DNA from: Actinomycetota bacterium
GTDB lineage: Bacteria > Actinomycetota > Actinomycetes > S36-B12 > UBA5976
Direction: 5' to 3'
DNA: 16,530 nucleotides
NCBI GenBank assembly: GCA_009923375.1
Contig: RFTO01000009.1
Coordinates: forward strand, 1 to 16,530
Position numbers and translations under genes: made by a program. Of the stretch, positions 14,841 to 16,530 are shown one piece after another; within the stretch, counting starts at the first letter, position 1, and each line of letters begins with the position of its first letter. The notes below the pieces were generated by a model, which saw only the letters and a list, made by a program, of their open reading frames with translations, was not told where the DNA came from and made no database searches.

Positions 14841-15367
14841 CGTGTTCCCCATGAGTAGATTTGTTTGCGCACCTTTAGATACACAAATGTTTCTGTTCGT
14901 GTGACATCATCGATGCTGCGGATGGCCGACAGCACCTCGAGCAACTGGGTGTCGTCTTCGCACACAACCTCGGCTAGTAAGTCGTACTGGCCGGCGGTCA
15001 TAACAACGTACGAGACGGCACCAATCAGCTCGACGGTTTGCGCCGCACGTTGTAAATCGCCGCTGACGCTGATGCCGATAAGGGCCATCCGCTTGAACCC
15101 GACTTGCATCGGATCAGTTACCGCGACAATCTGCATCACGCCGGTGTCAGTCAACCGTTGCACCCGCTGCCGCACGGCGGCTTCAGAGAGTCCAACGGCT
15201 TGACCGATCGCCGCATATGAGCGCCGACCGTCTTGCTGCAGTTGATCGATGATGGCAAGCGATGTTGCGTCCAAGACTTCCTTGGGACGTTCCTTCGCCT
15301 GAGTCACATGAGCATCTTGACCCTTCGGAGGCCCTTTTGCAAATGAATCCGTGGTGATTTGCCTCAT
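14837..15367 (-). CDS. Lrp/AsnC family transcriptional regulator
   Basis: This 176-residue protein has an N-terminal winged helix-turn-helix (about 32-80: LDATSLAIIDQLQQDGRRSYAAIG, then LSEAAVRQRVQRL) and a C-terminal RAM ligand-binding domain (about 92-165). It is the first gene of the minus-strand operon and is divergent from the aldehyde dehydrogenase, so it most likely controls both sides in response to an amine or amino acid. The N-terminus is about 20 residues longer than usual. A GTG at 15307 would give a more typical length, but neither start has a clear ribosome site; ATG 15367 is kept as the first ATG. Confidence 0.9.
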   Translation of the reverse strand: MRQITTDSFAKGPPKGQDAHVTQAKERPKEVLDATSLAIIDQLQQDGRRSYAAIGQAVGLSEAAVRQRVQRLTDTGVMQIVAVTDPMQVGFKRMALIGISVSGDLQRAAQTVELIGAVSYVVMTAGQYDLLAEVVCEDDTQLLEVLSAIRSIDDVTRTETFVYLKVRKQIYSWGTR

Positions 15368-15389
15368 TTTCTACGAAATCCGTACCTTT

Positions 15390-15404
15390 GGGTCATCTGG
15401 ACCC
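15390..15404. promoter_or_regulatory. Dyad GGGTC-N5-GACCC, candidate Lrp operator
   Basis: Two perfect 5-base arms flank ATCTG, giving a 15-bp dyad, the size common for Lrp/AsnC sites. It lies 23 bases upstream of the regulator start and 27 bases upstream of the aldehyde dehydrogenase -35 box. A second, shorter dyad, GTCA-CCA-TGAC (15425-15435), overlaps that -35 box. Binding is inferred from position only. Confidence 0.45.
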
Positions 15405-15430
15405 TGGAGACGTGGACTCTTCGCGTCACC

Positions 15431-15460
15431 ATGACAGGGGCGGGGTGTGCTGGCTAGGCT
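15431..15460 (+). promoter_or_regulatory. Promoter for the aldehyde dehydrogenase gene, probably leaderless
   Basis: ATGACA (15431-15436) matches five of six bases of the -35 consensus and TAGGCT (15455-15460) is a typical actinobacterial -10, with an 18-base spacer. The start codon A is eight bases after the -10 box, which is where transcription would begin. No Shine-Dalgarno sequence precedes the ATG, in keeping with a leaderless message. Confidence 0.65.
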
Positions 15461-15467
15461 CACGCGC

Positions 15468-16530
15468 ATGAGTGATCTTCGCCAGATTCAAAACGTCATC
15501 AACGGTCAAACCGTCGCCGCCGCAGACGGCGTAACCAGCGACCTGGTGGATCCGTCCACCGGTGAGGTGTTCGGGCAGGCGGGCGTGTCAGGTAAGGCCG
15601 ATGTGGACGCGGCATACGCCGCTGCAGCCGAGGCTTTCACCAGTTGGCGCAACACCACCCCTTCGCAGCGCCAAGCCGCACTGCTGGATATCGCCGCCGC
15701 CTTTGATCAACACAAGGATGAGATTGTTGAGCTGGAGAGTGAGAACACAGGCAAGGCAGTGGCAGTGACGATGTCGGAGGAGATTCCTCCGATGATCGAT
15801 CAGATCCGCTTCTTCGCCGGTGCTGCGCGGGTGCTCGAAGGTCGCGCTAGCGCCGAGTACGCACCCGGCATGACATCAATCATCCGTCGCGAACCCATTG
15901 GTGTGATCGGTGCGGTGACGCCGTGGAACTACCCGATGATGATGGCCGTGTGGAAGTTCGCCCCGGCTATCGCTGCGGGTAACACCATCGTGTTGAAGCC
16001 CAGCGACACCACCCCTGTGTCCACTGTGCGCATGGCGCAGATCGCCGCCGAGATCTTGCCGCCGGGTGTGCTCAATGTTGTAACAGGCGACCGCGACACC
16101 GGCCGCCTCATCGTCGAGCATCCGACCCCGCAGATGGTCGCTATTACTGGGTCGGTTCGCGCCGGCATGGAGGTCGCCAAGTCGGCCGCCGCGGATGTCA
16201 AGCGCGTACACCTTGAGCTCGGCGGTAAAGCGCCTGTCGTGGTGTTTGAGGATGCAGATGTGGAAGCAGCCGCAGAGTGGCTGGCTGTGGCTGGTTACTT
16301 CAACGCCGGGCAAGACTGCACCGCTGCCACCCGAGTGCTTGTGGCCGAGCAGGTCTACGACTCGTTCGTGGCGGCACTCGCCGCCCAGGCCTCAGCCACT
16401 CAGACGACGTATGGCATCGGCCGCCACCACGCAGATGGCTTCGTGCCGCCGGTGAATAATGCCGGTCAGATGGAGCGGGTGCTCGGGTTTATCGAGCGCA
16501 CACCGTCGCACGCCGAGGTTGTGGCCGGCG
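15468..16530 (+). CDS. patD: Aldehyde dehydrogenase, gamma-aminobutyraldehyde dehydrogenase-like, 3'-truncated by window end
   Basis: The frame is open from ATG 15468 to the window end (354 codons) and lacks roughly the last 120 residues of an ALDH. Family marks are TPWNYP with N154, VLKPSDTTP, ITGSVRAGMEVA (NAD site), the general base E250 in HLELGGK and the nucleophile C284 in GQDCTAATRV. The stretch RFFAGAARVLEG and the segment around C284 are those I associate with gamma-aminobutyraldehyde (PatD/Prr) dehydrogenases, which oxidise 4-aminobutanal from putrescine to GABA with NAD. It is divergent from the Lrp-led operon that encodes the amine-removing enzymes. Other omega-aminoaldehydes may also be substrates. 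Confidence 0.88.
   Translation, partial: MSDLRQIQNVINGQTVAAADGVTSDLVDPSTGEVFGQAGVSGKADVDAAYAAAAEAFTSWRNTTPSQRQAALLDIAAAFDQHKDEIVELESENTGKAVAVTMSEEIPPMIDQIRFFAGAARVLEGRASAEYAPGMTSIIRREPIGVIGAVTPWNYPMMMAVWKFAPAIAAGNTIVLKPSDTTPVSTVRMAQIAAEILPPGVLNVVTGDRDTGRLIVEHPTPQMVAITGSVRAGMEVAKSAAADVKRVHLELGGKAPVVVFEDADVEAAAEWLAVAGYFNAGQDCTAATRVLVAEQVYDSFVAALAAQASATQTTYGIGRHHADGFVPPVNNAGQMERVLGFIERTPSHAEVVAG

Noticed and set aside
14852..14852. ATG 14852 as the aminotransferase start
   Set aside because: It lacks a ribosome site, while ATG 14840 has GGGGA upstream and a four-base overlap with the regulator stop.

Overview
The window looks like chromosomal DNA from a high-GC actinobacterium (Actinomycetota). 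The evidence is the gene order yifB-dprA-xerC-whiG, then an M23-family peptidase divergent from rpsB-tsf, then pyrH-frr-cdsA-rlmN. This order is a well-known conserved block in Streptomyces, mycobacteria and relatives. Codon use and TAGGCT/TAGACT-type -10 boxes fit the same assignment. The genus cannot be told from the sequence alone.

Region 1 (1-3328, + strand) is a tightly packed DNA-processing operon. It holds the C-terminal part of the ComM/YifB AAA+ protein, DprA, a XerC-type tyrosine recombinase and the remains of a WhiG/FliA-type sigma factor. The sigma gene is broken: an internal deletion removes essentially all of sigma region 2 and shifts the frame, so the N-terminus and regions 3-4 lie in different frames. 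This is the most striking anomaly in the window.

Region 2 (3329-4640) holds a secreted M23-fold protein on the minus strand and a 537-base divergent spacer. The peptidase keeps the zinc ligands but appears to lack both catalytic histidines. The spacer contains a 12-bp tandem repeat (five copies), a 12-bp perfect palindrome and presumably the rpsB promoter and leader.

Region 3 (4641-10088, + strand) is the translation/lipid core: rpsB (with a long repetitive Ala/Asp/Pro tail) and tsf, a strong intrinsic terminator, then pyrH-frr-cdsA-rlmN with short gaps or ATGA overlaps.

Region 4 (10109-16530) is a catabolic cluster. Five minus-strand genes (Lrp/AsnC regulator, class III diamine-type aminotransferase, PPOX-fold flavoprotein, PuuB-like FAD oxidoreductase, glutaryl-CoA-dehydrogenase-like enzyme) are divergent from a gamma-aminobutyraldehyde-dehydrogenase-like gene that runs off the window. 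Together they suggest oxidation of putrescine, and perhaps cadaverine or lysine-derived C5 compounds, under local Lrp control. The divergent spacer holds a GGGTC-N5-GACCC dyad and a promoter placed so that the aldehyde dehydrogenase mRNA would be leaderless. No tRNA, rRNA, CRISPR array, insertion sequence or prophage was seen, and nothing here is a clearly undescribed multi-gene system.
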